Origin: an uncultured Alphaproteobacteria bacterium | Lineage (GTDB): Bacteria > Pseudomonadota > Alphaproteobacteria > Caulobacterales > Caulobacteraceae | DNA: 64,000 nucleotides | NCBI GenBank assembly: GCA_903822175.1 | Contig: CAIJOB010000038.1 | Location: forward strand, 1-64,000 | Reading direction: 5' to 3' | In this document: piece by piece, positions 1 through 7,957 of the stretch | Numbering within the stretch: position 1 is the first letter of the stretch | Layout: every line of letters starts with the position of its first letter | The notes under the pieces: model-generated | The model's input: the letters and a program-made list of their open reading frames with translations, nothing else | Databases searched by the model: none | What the model was told of the DNA's origin: nothing | Made by a program: the position numbers and the translations under genes

Positions 1-1
1 C

Positions 2-892
2 GGCAGCGGCGGCGGCGGCGAGCCCCCGCCGACGGCCACGTCCTCGAGCCCCGCAGCGCGCGCAATGTTTACCTACCTGATGCTGCTGCGCACGCTGGCG
101 CTCCCGTCGCCGGAGGGCCGCGGCTACGACGTCGTGGCCGACCCGGGCGCGCTGCTGCAGCTCATCATTGCACACCACTCCTTCCTGCAGGTCTACTGGC
201 GCGACCTGCTGCGCGACATCCGCGTCGGCCGCCTCGAGGGCGGCCCGCCCGGCGTGCTCAGCGACGTGCAGCGCAAGGCGCTCGGCCAGATCCTCGCGCC
301 GAACCCGGGCCGCGCCTCGTACCTCGACAACGTGCTGCGCGGCCAGGGCATGCACCGCTACGTGCCGAGCACCGCGAAGACGGGCAACGCCGTCTCGGAC
401 CTCTACTTCGCGCGCTCGCTGACGGCGCGCGAGCTCGCGGACCTGCGCGAGCCGGGCAAGCCCATGCCGGACCGCATCGCTAAGAAGAGGCGCGAGATCG
501 CCGCGGCCTCGGCGGCGGCCGCACTCGCCGCCTCGCCCATCAGGCGCAACGCGGGCGGTGCGGAGGGTAGGGGGCGTGAGGAGGGCGAAGAGGGCGACGA
601 CGACGGCGACCTCGCCGGCGCCGGCGCGCGCGCCGCGGCGTCCCTGTCGTTCCTGCCGTCACTCAGCCACGGCACGAGCGGCGGCGCCTTCTGGGGCGCG
701 GCGACCGGCGGCGGCGCGCTCGAGCACGCGGCCAGCAGCACGGCCGTGGAAACGGCGGCGCTCGTCAGCGCAATCGCGAACGGCCGGCGAGGATTGGGTG
801 TCGTGGAGGTCATCGGGAAGCCTTCCCCAAGGACGCGGATTGGCGTCTCAACTCTAGATTCGTCCCCCGACGAGAGTGGACTCGCACAGTAA
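2..892 (+). CDS. Unrecognised open frame running in from the left edge, probably not native
   Basis: The frame is open from base 2 to a TAA at 890-892; the first ATG is at 65, but the codons before it are also open (Gly/Pro/Ser/Ala-rich), so the start probably lies outside the window. It shows a hydrophobic Leu-rich stretch (about 65-250), then a more globular stretch, a Lys/Arg patch, an Ala run, an acidic Glu/Gly/Asp run near 570-620 and Gly/Ala/Ser-rich sequence. I do not recognise a family. Codon use differs from the neighbours: CTC is common for Leu and AGG occurs for Arg, whereas native genes here prefer CTG and CGC. The last 100 bases have a different texture, as if a join lies near 790-880. 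It could be horizontally acquired, GC-rich eukaryotic or viral DNA, or an assembly chimera; it may not be a bacterial gene. Confidence 0.3.
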   Translation, partial: GSGGGGEPPPTATSSSPAARAMFTYLMLLRTLALPSPEGRGYDVVADPGALLQLIIAHHSFLQVYWRDLLRDIRVGRLEGGPPGVLSDVQRKALGQILAPNPGRASYLDNVLRGQGMHRYVPSTAKTGNAVSDLYFARSLTARELADLREPGKPMPDRIAKKRREIAAASAAAALAASPIRRNAGGAEGRGREEGEEGDDDGDLAGAGARAAASLSFLPSLSHGTSGGAFWGAATGGGALEHAASSTAVETAALVSAIANGRRGLGVVEVIGKPSPRTRIGVSTLDSSPDESGLAQ

Positions 893-928
893 ACGCTTGC
901 TGAGCAAGCGTCGCCGTGACGAACGGCG
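893..928 (-). terminator. Two adjacent hairpins downstream of prs
   Basis: Directly after the prs stop (read on the minus strand) come CGCCGT/ACGGCG around a 5-base loop (912-928) and a near-perfect palindrome ACGCTTGCT-AGCAAGCGT (893-911), followed by GTTTACT. The second could act as a weak intrinsic terminator; the T tract is short. It also marks the limit of clearly native sequence at the left edge. Confidence 0.45.
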
Positions 929-929
929 C

Positions 930-1865
930 TCAGTCGAAGAGTTTCGACACGCTCTCTTCGTTGGCGATGCGGCGGATCGCCTCGCCGATCAGCTTGTCGC
1001 AGCTGACATAGCGGATCTTGCCGCCTTCGGTCGCCCGGTCCGGCGGCGAGATGCTGTCGGTCATCACCAGTTCCTTGAGGATCGAGGCGTTGACCCGCTC
1101 GACCGCCGCGCCCGACAGGACGCCGTGGGTGACGTAGGCCGAGACCTCGGCCGCGCCATTGTCGATCAGGGCCTGGGCGGCGTTGGTGAGTGTGCCGCCG
1201 CCGTCGATCATGTCATCGAAGAGGATGCAGCGGCGGTCCTTCACGTCGCCGATGATGTTGGCGACCTCGCTCTTGCCGGGACCGGAGCGGCGCTTGTCGA
1301 CGATGGAAAGCTCGGCGTTGAGTCGAGTCGCCACGGCGAGCGCCCGGACCACGCCGCCGACGTCGGGCGAGACGATCATCAGCTCGCTGGTCTTCTTGTG
1401 GTTGCTCTTGATGTCGGCGGCCAGGATCGGGGCGGACAGCAGGTTGTCGGTGGGGATGTCGAAGAAGCCCTGAATCTGGCCGGAGTGCAGGTCCATGGTC
1501 AGGACCCGGTCGGCGCCGGCGCGGGTGATCAGGTTGGCGACCAGCTTGGCGGAGATCGGCGTGCGGCCGCCGGTTTTCCGGTCCTGCCGGGCGTAGCCGA
1601 AATAGGGCATCACCGCGGTGATCCGCCGGGCCGAGGCGCGTTTCAGCGCGTCGATGCAGACCAGGAGCTCCATGAGATTGTCGTTGGCCGGGTAGCTGGT
1701 GGACTGGATCACGAAGACGTCCTCGCCGCGGACGTTCTCGTCGATGGTCACCCAGACCTCGTCGTCGGCGAAGCGCTTCACCTGGGCCTTGGTCAGCGGC
1801 AGGTCGAGGTGCGAGGCGACGGCTTCCGCCAGCGTGCGATTGGAGTTGCCGGCCAGCAGCTTCAT
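930..1865 (-). CDS. prs: Ribose-phosphate pyrophosphokinase (PRPP synthetase)
   Basis: Makes 5-phosphoribosyl 1-diphosphate from ribose 5-phosphate and ATP for nucleotide, His and Trp synthesis in the cytoplasm. At 311 aa it is normal class I length. Visible signatures are the Mg/PRPP region [11 protein letters not shown] (about 125-135) and the PRPP-binding loop [13 protein letters not shown] (about 214-226), plus the flexible catalytic region around residues 190-200 ([12 protein letters not shown]). I chose the ATG at 1865 (MKLLAGNSN, the usual family start); a GTG four codons upstream (1877) is possible. It is the last gene of a minus-strand run after pgeF, separated from it by about 75 bases, and is followed by hairpins. 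Confidence 0.96.
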   Translation of the reverse strand: MKLLAGNSNRTLAEAVASHLDLPLTKAQVKRFADDEVWVTIDENVRGEDVFVIQSTSYPANDNLMELLVCIDALKRASARRITAVMPYFGYARQDRKTGGRTPISAKLVANLITRAGADRVLTMDLHSGQIQGFFDIPTDNLLSAPILAADIKSNHKKTSELMIVSPDVGGVVRALAVATRLNAELSIVDKRRSGPGKSEVANIIGDVKDRRCILFDDMIDGGGTLTNAAQALIDNGAAEVSAYVTHGVLSGAAVERVNASILKELVMTDSISPPDRATEGGKIRYVSCDKLIGEAIRRIANEESVSKLFD

Positions 1866-1939
1866 CGAATGCCCCACGGAGAATGCGCTAATGCGGCGGG
1901 CTTGTAGCAGGACGCGCGGCTGAGTCGAACCCCCCGCTC

Positions 1940-2707
1940 TCAGGTCAGCACGATCGCCGACAGCAGCCGCCCGTAGTCCGGCTCACCGGTCTTGAAGGCG
2001 CGGCGGTTGGAGAAGTAGTCGGCCGCCTCCGCGCAGGTGTCGTGGCCGACCCATTCGGCGCCCTCGACGCCGGCGGCGGCCAGGCGGGCCAACACGAAGG
2101 CGGGGAGGTCGAACATGCGCTTTTCCGGCGCGGCGGCGGGCGCGAAGAACGCGCCATAGGCCGGGTCGAAGTGCAGGAAGCGCTCCAGGAATTCGACGCC
2201 AACTTCATAGGATTTCGGGCCGATGCAGGGGCCGACGGCGGCGCGCAGGCGATTGCGGTCGGCGCCCAGGCTTTCCATCCGGGCGACGGTCGCCTCGACG
2301 ACGCCGGTCAGCGCGCCCTTCCAGCCGGCGTGGCAGGCGGCGACGACGCGGGCCTGCGGGTCGGCCAGCAGCACCGGCGCGCAGTCGGCGGCGAGCGCCC
2401 CGCAGACCACGCCAGGCGCCGCGGCCACCACGCCGTCGGCCTGTGGCGGCCCGGCCGGCCAGGGGCCGTCGGCGACCAGCGCGGTGGCGGAGTGGATCTG
2501 ATGGGCGGTGATAATCTCGTCCGCGCCAAAGTGGGCGGCGCAGCGGCGGCGGTTCTCGATCACCGCGTCCTGGTCGTCGTTGGAGCCCAGGCCGACGTTG
2601 AGGCTGGCGTAGATTCCCTGCGAGACGCCGCCGTTGCGGGTGAAGAAGGCGTGGCGGACGCCGGGGACGTCGAGGCGTCTGGAGGTGAGAACGGGCAGGT
2701 CGGTCAT
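1940..2707 (-). CDS. pgeF: Polyphenol oxidase family / peptidoglycan editing factor PgeF
   Basis: YfiH/DUF152 (cytotoxic-copper-oxidase-like) protein of 255 aa. Family members act as purine nucleoside phosphorylase/adenosine deaminase-like enzymes, and E. coli PgeF removes wrongly incorporated residues from peptidoglycan precursors. The three metal ligands are visible: His72 in HQIHSA, Cys109 in ADCAPV and His126 in ACHAGWKGA. The ATG at 2707 starts 6 bases after the stop of the MidA-type methyltransferase gene, so it is probably cotranscribed with lgt and the methyltransferase, an arrangement common in Caulobacterales. Which of the reported activities matters here cannot be read from sequence. 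Confidence 0.92.
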   Translation of the reverse strand: MTDLPVLTSRRLDVPGVRHAFFTRNGGVSQGIYASLNVGLGSNDDQDAVIENRRRCAAHFGADEIITAHQIHSATALVADGPWPAGPPQADGVVAAAPGVVCGALAADCAPVLLADPQARVVAACHAGWKGALTGVVEATVARMESLGADRNRLRAAVGPCIGPKSYEVGVEFLERFLHFDPAYGAFFAPAAAPEKRMFDLPAFVLARLAAAGVEGAEWVGHDTCAEAADYFSNRRAFKTGEPDYGRLLSAIVLT

Positions 2708-2713
2708 GCGGCC

Positions 2714-3778
2714 TCACTCATCGGCTAGGTCTTCAAAGGCGGGCGGCGTCCAGTCGTCGGAATGAATGGCGCAGACCTTGAAGAGTTCACCCATCTCGTC
2801 GGCGGCGATCAGGCGGGTGAGCTGGCGGCCGATCCCGCCCGTTCGGCCCGGCGCGGCGCTGACCAGGGCCTCGGCGCGCTGGCCGATCCCCATGCGGGCG
2901 AGGAACTGGCCTTGCGTGAGGATCGCGGTTTGCGCGCCCTCCGCGCGCGCGGCGTCCATCACGGCTGGGAAGTCGGCATGGATGGTGAGGTCGGCGTAGC
3001 CGGGGTCGGCCAGGGGATCGACCTTCTCGTGGCGGCGGAGCGCCTGCAGGGTGTCGCCGAAGCCGGGCTCGGCGCGCCCATAGTCGATCAGCAGCGCCGC
3101 GCCGCCGTCGGTGGCGATGCGGGCGCCGAGTTCGGAGCCCAGGGCGGCCTGGGCGGCGGACTGCTCGAAGACCTGGCCGGGCTGGGCGTCGGGCAGCAGG
3201 CCGCCGGCCGGCATGGAGGCCAGGCCGAACGCCAGCTCGCCGTCGGCGTCGAGGCCCACCACCTGCTCGGCCCAGCCGATGGCGGTGCGCACGAACTGGC
3301 GGGCGGGCAGGCAGTCGAGGAGCTCGTTGGCGATCAGGATCATCGGCGCGCCCGCGGGAACCTCGGCCAGGCTGGCGGCCCAGCGCACGCGGTCTCCCAA
3401 CGCTTTGGCCTGCAGAGCGCGGAGCGGCGGCGAGGTCTCGACCAGCCAGACGTCGGCGGCGTCGAGGAAGCCCTGCGCGTGGCGGACGGTCTTGAGGATG
3501 TCGCCCATCAGGGTGCCGTCGCCCGGACCCATTTCGATCAGGCGGAGTTCGTCCGGCTGGCCCATCAGCTCCCAGCTGGCCGCCGCCCAGACGCCGATCA
3601 GCTCCCCGAACATCTGGCTGATCATGGGGGCGGTGATGAAGTCGCCGTTCTCGCCGATGGCCGGACGGGTGGCGTAGTAGCCGAAGTCCGGGTCGTGCAG
3701 GCAGGCGGTCATGTACTGGGCGACGCTGATCGGGCCGCTGGCGGCGATCAGGGCGCTCAGCCGATCACGCAGGCTCAT
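2714..3778 (-). CDS. Class I SAM-dependent methyltransferase, MidA/NDUFAF7 family
   Basis: 354 aa protein of the COG1565 family; the mitochondrial homologue NDUFAF7/MidA methylates an arginine of a complex I subunit, and the bacterial proteins are thought to act similarly. The SAM-binding motif I is LIEMGPGDGTLMGD, and the family N-terminus (Ser-Val-Ala-Gln-Tyr-Met, then DPDFGYYATR and GDFITAP) is intact. The ATG at 3778 is preferred over a TTG at 3796 because the protein then begins MSLRDRL, as relatives do. This start lies 14 bases inside the 3' end of lgt, implying translational coupling. The stop is 6 bases before the pgeF start. Confidence 0.9.
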   Translation of the reverse strand: MSLRDRLSALIAASGPISVAQYMTACLHDPDFGYYATRPAIGENGDFITAPMISQMFGELIGVWAAASWELMGQPDELRLIEMGPGDGTLMGDILKTVRHAQGFLDAADVWLVETSPPLRALQAKALGDRVRWAASLAEVPAGAPMILIANELLDCLPARQFVRTAIGWAEQVVGLDADGELAFGLASMPAGGLLPDAQPGQVFEQSAAQAALGSELGARIATDGGAALLIDYGRAEPGFGDTLQALRRHEKVDPLADPGYADLTIHADFPAVMDAARAEGAQTAILTQGQFLARMGIGQRAEALVSAAPGRTGGIGRQLTRLIAADEMGELFKVCAIHSDDWTPPAFEDLADE

Positions 3779-4610
3779 TCGAGGCCTGGGCTTCAATCGC
3801 CGGCGGCAGAGGTTCCTTCAGGCCGCGCCAGATCAGCCAGGCGCCGATCAGCACCATGGGCGTCGACAGCATCATCCCCATGGTCAGGCCCAGCGGGAAG
3901 ACCGGCATCCAGCTGTCAGGCGCGCGGACGTTCTCCAGCGCGATGCGGATCAGGCCGTAGCCGACGAGGAAGGTCCCCATGACCACGCCGCGGCGGTTCA
4001 GCCACTTCTTGCCGTGGGTCGCCCAGCGCAGGACGCAGAACATCAGGACGCCTTCGAGGGCGGCTTCATAGAGCTGGCTTGGATGGCGCGGCAGGGGGCC
4101 GGCGTCGGGGAAGACCATGCCCCAGGGAACCGTGGTCGGACGGCCCCAGAGTTCGCCGTTGATGAAATTGGCCAGACGCACCAGGAAGCCGCCGATCGGC
4201 TCGGCCGCGACGATCAGGTCGCCCAGGCGAAGGGCGTCGAGCTTCTTGTAGCGGGCGAAGGCGAGGCCCGCGACGAACACCCCGATCGCGCCGCCGTGGA
4301 AGCTCATGCCGCCGTGCCAGGTCTTCAGGATCTCGCCGGGATCGGTCCAGATCAGGCTGGTGCGGTAGAAGAGGATGTCGCCGAGCCGGCCGCCGACGAT
4401 GACGCCCGCGGTCAGCCACAGGATCAGGTCGTCGATCTGGTCGGGCGTCGCGGTCGGCGGGCGATGGGTCCAGAGCTTGCCGTTGCGGACCATGCCGACC
4501 ACGTAGCGCCAGCCGATCAGGATGGTCGCCACATAGGCGAGCGCATACCAGCGGATCGCGAAGGGCCCGATCTGGACCAGCACCGGATTGATGTCGGGGA
4601 AATGCAGCAG
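3765..4610 (-). CDS. lgt: Prolipoprotein diacylglyceryl transferase (probable CTG start)
   Basis: Inner-membrane enzyme that moves diacylglycerol from phosphatidylglycerol to the lipobox Cys of prolipoproteins. The Lgt signature (GGFLVRLANFINGELWGRPT) and a second conserved block (GMVFPDAG...RHPSQLYEA) are present, as are several membrane helices. The usual annotation would start at GTG 4583, but that drops the conserved FPDINPV segment at the Lgt N-terminus. That segment is encoded in frame upstream, with no ATG, GTG or TTG before a TAA at 4626-4628. Two CTG codons (4610, 4607) lie there, and GGAG sits 7 bases before the first, so I extended the gene to a CTG start. The first gene of the lgt-methyltransferase-pgeF-prs run. 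Confidence 0.93.
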   Translation of the reverse strand: MLHFPDINPVLVQIGPFAIRWYALAYVATILIGWRYVVGMVRNGKLWTHRPPTATPDQIDDLILWLTAGVIVGGRLGDILFYRTSLIWTDPGEILKTWHGGMSFHGGAIGVFVAGLAFARYKKLDALRLGDLIVAAEPIGGFLVRLANFINGELWGRPTTVPWGMVFPDAGPLPRHPSQLYEAALEGVLMFCVLRWATHGKKWLNRRGVVMGTFLVGYGLIRIALENVRAPDSWMPVFPLGLTMGMMLSTPMVLIGAWLIWRGLKEPLPPAIEAQASNEPA

Positions 4611-4729
4611 CTGACCGCTCCGGCGTTAGGGTTGCTTCACGCTTTAGAGGAGAAGCCCTTCGCTTTCACCCCTCCACGCCCATATAAGGAGCCTTCGACA
4701 GGCCCCTTGCCCGCCGTTCAGAGTAAGAG

Positions 4730-4996
4730 ATGCAGACACAGAATCCTTTCCTCGACGAGATGGCCAAGCTGTCGACCGCGGCCATGGGCCTGGCCCAGGC
4801 AGCGAGTGAAGAGGCCAGAGCGGCGTTCCGCGCCCAGGCCGACCGGATGGCCGCCGAGATGGACCTGATCCGCAGCGACGACTTCGAGGCTCTGAAGGCC
4901 GAGGTGGCGGCGTTGCGGGCGGAGGTCGAGGCTTTGCGTGGGGTCAAGGCCGCGCCCAAGGCAGCGGCCAAACCAAAGTCAGGCGCCAAGGCCTGA
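4730..4996 (+). CDS. BMFP-domain accessory factor, UbiK-like
   Basis: 88 aa protein of the YqiC/UbiK (DUF526, BMFP) family. In E. coli UbiK is a small trimeric coiled-coil protein that helps the ubiquinone-biosynthesis complex and binds membranes. The N-terminus MQTQNPFLDEMAKLSTAAMG is the classic family start, followed by an amphipathic helix, then a heptad-like coiled coil (about 55-70) and an Ala/Lys/Pro tail. It is divergent from lgt; the intergenic 4611-4729 holds a TATAAG that could be its -10. Whether it works in ubiquinone synthesis here is inference by family; coq7 lies far away at 60.9 kb. Confidence 0.85.
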   Translation: MQTQNPFLDEMAKLSTAAMGLAQAASEEARAAFRAQADRMAAEMDLIRSDDFEALKAEVAALRAEVEALRGVKAAPKAAAKPKSGAKA

Positions 4997-5134
4997 AAAC
5001 CCACCAACACACGCGAATGTGGGCGCCTGGGCGGAAGAACCGCATGACGCCCGGCCCGCGAAGCAGATTAGTTTCAGTATCGCAGGCGATTCGGGGGCGG
5101 CCGTCTGCTCCCCGCCCGCTGCGAAAGGATCGTT

Positions 5135-5638
5135 ATGGACACCCTTACGTCTGACGACAGCGTCCAACTCGGCGCCGATCCGCTCGATGTCGTTGAGCAT
5201 GTGCTCGCGGCGGAGAACCTGCCCTTCGACCGCACCGAGGATGGCGACCTGGCCTTCTCGCTGGCCGGCGACTGGAAGGACTACGAACTGTGGTTCGCCT
5301 GGCGGCCGGAAGGCGACTGCCTGCAGCTGTGCCTGTCGATGGACCTGACCATCCCGGCGGAACTGCGCGCCGGCGCTCAGGACCTGATCGCCCAGGTCAA
5401 TCCGCGCGTCTGGCTGGGGCATTTCGAGCTCTGGGAAGACGGCGAGGTGATCTTCCGGCACGGCATGGCGCTGATGACCGGCGAACAGCCGAGCCTGGCC
5501 CAGGCCGCCGCCATGATCGACGTGGCCGTGGAAGGCGCCGACCGCTTCTACCCGGCGTTCGACTTCCTGGCGAAGGGCTCCAAGTCTCCGGCCGAGGCGA
5601 TCGCCGCCTGCATGTTCGAGACGGTCGGCGAGGCTTAA
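5135..5638 (+). CDS. YbjN domain-containing protein
   Basis: 167 aa, YbjN family (a fold resembling type III secretion chaperones; function poorly known, linked to stress in enterics). Seen: an N-terminal segment NPLD-like (GADPLDVVEHVL), an acidic central sheet region (FSLAGDWKDYELWFAWRP) and a C-terminal helical part (MIDVAVEGADRFYPAFDFLAKG). The ATG at 5135 follows AAAGGA by 6 bases. In many alphaproteobacteria this gene directly precedes proC, as here, though a repeat element separates the two. No catalytic residues can be pointed to. Confidence 0.85.
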   Translation: MDTLTSDDSVQLGADPLDVVEHVLAAENLPFDRTEDGDLAFSLAGDWKDYELWFAWRPEGDCLQLCLSMDLTIPAELRAGAQDLIAQVNPRVWLGHFELWEDGEVIFRHGMALMTGEQPSLAQAAAMIDVAVEGADRFYPAFDFLAKGSKSPAEAIAACMFETVGEA

Positions 5639-5644
5639 TCGCAT

Positions 5645-5787
5645 CTCCCTCCCCTTCATGGGGAGGGTGGCGAGCGAACGCGAGACGGGTGGGGAAGTCG
5701 CGTTCAGGCGCTGACTCAGCACGCTGGCCCACACTTCCCTACCCTGATCGCTTCGCGATCTGTCCCTCCCCATGAAGGGGAGGGCAG
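5645..5787. repeat. Intergenic repeat, copy 1
   Basis: About 140 bases between ybjN-like and proC. The ends are inverted copies of CCCTCCCCTTCATGGGGAGGG. The body contains GTGGCGAGCG, GAGACGGGTGGGGAAGT, GCTGACTCAGC and CCTGATCGCTTCGCGATCTGTC. A second copy with the same layout lies in the opposite direction at 15558-15699. It is a palindromic interspersed element, not a gene. Confidence 0.8.
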
Positions 5788-5801
5788 GCTAGGGTCGCCG
5801 C

Positions 5802-6599
5802 ATGATTACGCCCATCCTCTTTCTCGGCGCCGGCAATATGGGCGGGGCGATTGTCGAGGGCTGGCTGAAGGCGGGGGCCTTCGCGGCCAGCGATCTGATG
5901 ATCGTCGACCCCAGGCCCGGCAAGGCGGCGCTGGGCGCGGAGGCCGCCGGCGCGACGCTCAATCCCGACAAGGCGGAGTTCGCCAAGGCGCGGACGGTGA
6001 TGGTCTGCGTCAAGCCGCAGATCTGGCGCGAGGCGGCGGGGATGTACGCCTCGTGGCTCTCGGAAGACGCCGTGGTGGTCTCGGTGGTGGCGGGCGTCGG
6101 CTCGCGCGATCTGGCGCAGGAGTTCGGCGGGCGGGTGGTGGCGCGCGTGATCCCGACCACGGCGTCGGCGATCAACCGCGGGACCGCCAGCCTCTATGCC
6201 GACGACCCGGAGGCGATGAGCCGCGCCCACGCCCTGTTCGAGCCCTTGGGGACCGTCGTCGATATCCTCGACGAGAACCAGATGCATGCGGCGACCGCCG
6301 TTTCCGGCTCGGGTCCGGCCTACCTCTACGCCTTCATCGAGAGCCTGGAGGCGGCGGGCGCGGCGGCGGGCCTTTCGCCCGCTGACGCCAGCCGGCTGGC
6401 GCGGGCGACGATCACCGGGGCAGCGGCCCTGCTGGCGGAAAGCGGTGATGAGCCGGCGGAGCTGCGCCGCCAGGTGACCTCGCCCAACGGCACCACCGAG
6501 GCGGCGCTGAACGTGCTCTTGGGCGAGCACGGACTGCCGCCGCTGATGCGTGAGGCGGTGGCCCGGGCCATGCGGCGTTCGAAGGAACTGGGCGGCTAG
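5802..6599 (+). CDS. proC: Pyrroline-5-carboxylate reductase
   Basis: Last step of proline synthesis: NAD(P)H-dependent reduction of 1-pyrroline-5-carboxylate. The 265 aa protein has the N-terminal Rossmann motif FLGAGNMGGAIVEGW, and the C-terminal signature region (SGSGPAYLYAFIESL, then QVTSPNGTTEAAL). Its TAG stop abuts the GTG start of the endonuclease III-like gene with no spacer, so the two are probably cotranscribed. putA, the opposing proline-degradation enzyme, is also in this window at 48-51 kb. Confidence 0.96.
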   Translation: MITPILFLGAGNMGGAIVEGWLKAGAFAASDLMIVDPRPGKAALGAEAAGATLNPDKAEFAKARTVMVCVKPQIWREAAGMYASWLSEDAVVVSVVAGVGSRDLAQEFGGRVVARVIPTTASAINRGTASLYADDPEAMSRAHALFEPLGTVVDILDENQMHAATAVSGSGPAYLYAFIESLEAAGAAAGLSPADASRLARATITGAAALLAESGDEPAELRRQVTSPNGTTEAALNVLLGEHGLPPLMREAVARAMRRSKELGG

Positions 6600-7280
6600 G
6601 TGACCCGGCCCAGCCTCATCGAGGTGGTGGCGATCCTGAAGCGCCATCTGACCGTGGCGCCCGTTCCGACCGAGCCGTTCCAGATGATCCTCTGGGAAAA
6701 CATCGGCTACCTGATCGACGACCCCAGGCGGCGCGAGCTGTTCAACGCTTTCGAGACGGCCATCGGGCTCGATCCGGCGGCCATCGCGGCGGCGGGCGAT
6801 GGCGAGCTGGCGCCGCTCGCCAAACGCGGCGGCATGCGGCCCGAGACCCGCGTGGAGCGGTGGCGGACGATCGCGCGGATCGTGCTGAGTCAGCCCGGCG
6901 GTGACCTGGACTCGGCGCTGCGCGGCCTGCCGCTCGTCAAGGCCCGCGCCTTGCTGAAGACCTTCCCGGTCATCGCCGATCCGGGCGCCGACAAGATCCT
7001 GCTGTTCGCGGGGATCGCGCCTCGGCCCGCGCTGGAGTCCAATGGCCTGCGGGCGTTGGCTCGGCTGGGGTTCTTCCCGGAACAGGCGTCCTACGACCGG
7101 TCCTACAAGGCCGCCATCGCGGCGCTGGTCGAGGACGGGCAGGCCGACGGCGCCTGGCTCACCGACGCCCACCAGCTGCTGCGCGAACTCGGCAAGACCA
7201 CCTGCAAGCGCGGCGAGCCGATCTGCGCGGCCTGCCCGATGGAGCCGGTCTGCCCGAAGGCGGCGGTGAAGGCCCTCTAG
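6600..7280 (+). CDS. Endonuclease III-like DNA glycosylase with Fe-S cluster loop
   Basis: 226 aa HhH-GPD superfamily protein. The C-terminal four-cysteine loop is exact: Cys202, Cys209, Cys212, Cys218 (C-X6-C-X2-C-X5-C). A helix-hairpin-helix region with a Lys-rich LPLVKARALLKTF followed by an Asp (VIADPGADKIL) stands where EndoIII/MutY have their catalytic Lys/Asp, but the canonical LPGVGxKTA and VDTHV motifs are degenerate, so its lesion specificity is uncertain. GTG start directly after the proC stop. Its stop codon is in a CTAG shared with the converging methyltransferase gene. Confidence 0.85.
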   Translation: MTRPSLIEVVAILKRHLTVAPVPTEPFQMILWENIGYLIDDPRRRELFNAFETAIGLDPAAIAAAGDGELAPLAKRGGMRPETRVERWRTIARIVLSQPGGDLDSALRGLPLVKARALLKTFPVIADPGADKILLFAGIAPRPALESNGLRALARLGFFPEQASYDRSYKAAIAALVEDGQADGAWLTDAHQLLRELGKTTCKRGEPICAACPMEPVCPKAAVKAL

Positions 7281-7915
7281 TCTTCCGCGCGCCCGACCTT
7301 GCGGCCGCGCACCAGCAGGGTGGCGCGGGCCGGGGAGTGGGCGATCTCGCGCAGGCGGACCTGCAGGCCGAGCTCCTTGAGCATATCGGCGGCGACCGTG
7401 GCCATGGCCGCGCCCTTGCCGGGCGGCTCGAAGCGGCCGCCGACCCGGAAGTCGCGGATCGATAGCAGGAGGTCGCCGCCGGGCTTCAGCACGCCGGCCA
7501 TCTCGGCGAGCGCGCCCTCTTTGTCCGGCCACTGGTGGAAGGAATTGACCGCGAAGACCACGTCGAACCGCTCGTCGGGGAAGGGGAGGTCGCCGGCGTC
7601 ACCCAGGCGCAGGTCGAGGGCCGCGTCGCCGCGGCGGCCGTTTAGCCGGCGCCGCGCGCGGGCGACCATCAGCGGGGAGTGATCGATCCCGGCCACCAGG
7701 CCGATCGGGCGGCTCATGGCCAGCATTTCCAGCGCGTGCCCCGGCCCAAAGCCGATCTCGAGGATCGAGGCGCCATGCGGCGGCGCCAGCGCGTCGACCG
7801 TGGCGCGGTTCTGCGCGGCGTTGCCGCTCTCCAGCAGCCAGCCCATGACGACGCCAAAGGCGCCGCGCGGCTTCTCCGCCTGATGCATGGCAAACGTCTC
7901 ATTCGTCTGGGTCAT
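7277..7915 (-). CDS. Class I SAM-dependent methyltransferase
   Basis: 212 aa, Methyltransf_11 type. Motif I is ILEIGFGPGHALEML, followed by an acidic residue at the end of beta-2 (VAGIDHSP) and the post-I/II segment DLPFPDERFDVVFAVNSFHQW. Substrate unknown; the sequence resembles small-molecule or quinone-type methyltransferases only generally. The ATG at 7915 (MTQTNETF) is chosen, with a G-rich stretch immediately before it; ATG 7888 is an alternative. It is 42 bases downstream of the sensor kinase and might be in its transcript. Confidence 0.82.
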   Translation of the reverse strand: MTQTNETFAMHQAEKPRGAFGVVMGWLLESGNAAQNRATVDALAPPHGASILEIGFGPGHALEMLAMSRPIGLVAGIDHSPLMVARARRRLNGRRGDAALDLRLGDAGDLPFPDERFDVVFAVNSFHQWPDKEGALAEMAGVLKPGGDLLLSIRDFRVGGRFEPPGKGAAMATVAADMLKELGLQVRLREIAHSPARATLLVRGRKVGRAED

Positions 7916-7957
7916 GCCCCCTAGTCGCCGCGGGGCCGCCAAACGGATGCGGCGCGG

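Noticed and set aside
5739-7532. 597-codon minus-strand frame over proC and the endonuclease III-like gene
   Set aside because: Arg/Gly/Pro-rich shadow; the forward genes have intact signatures (GAGNMGGAI, four-Cys loop).
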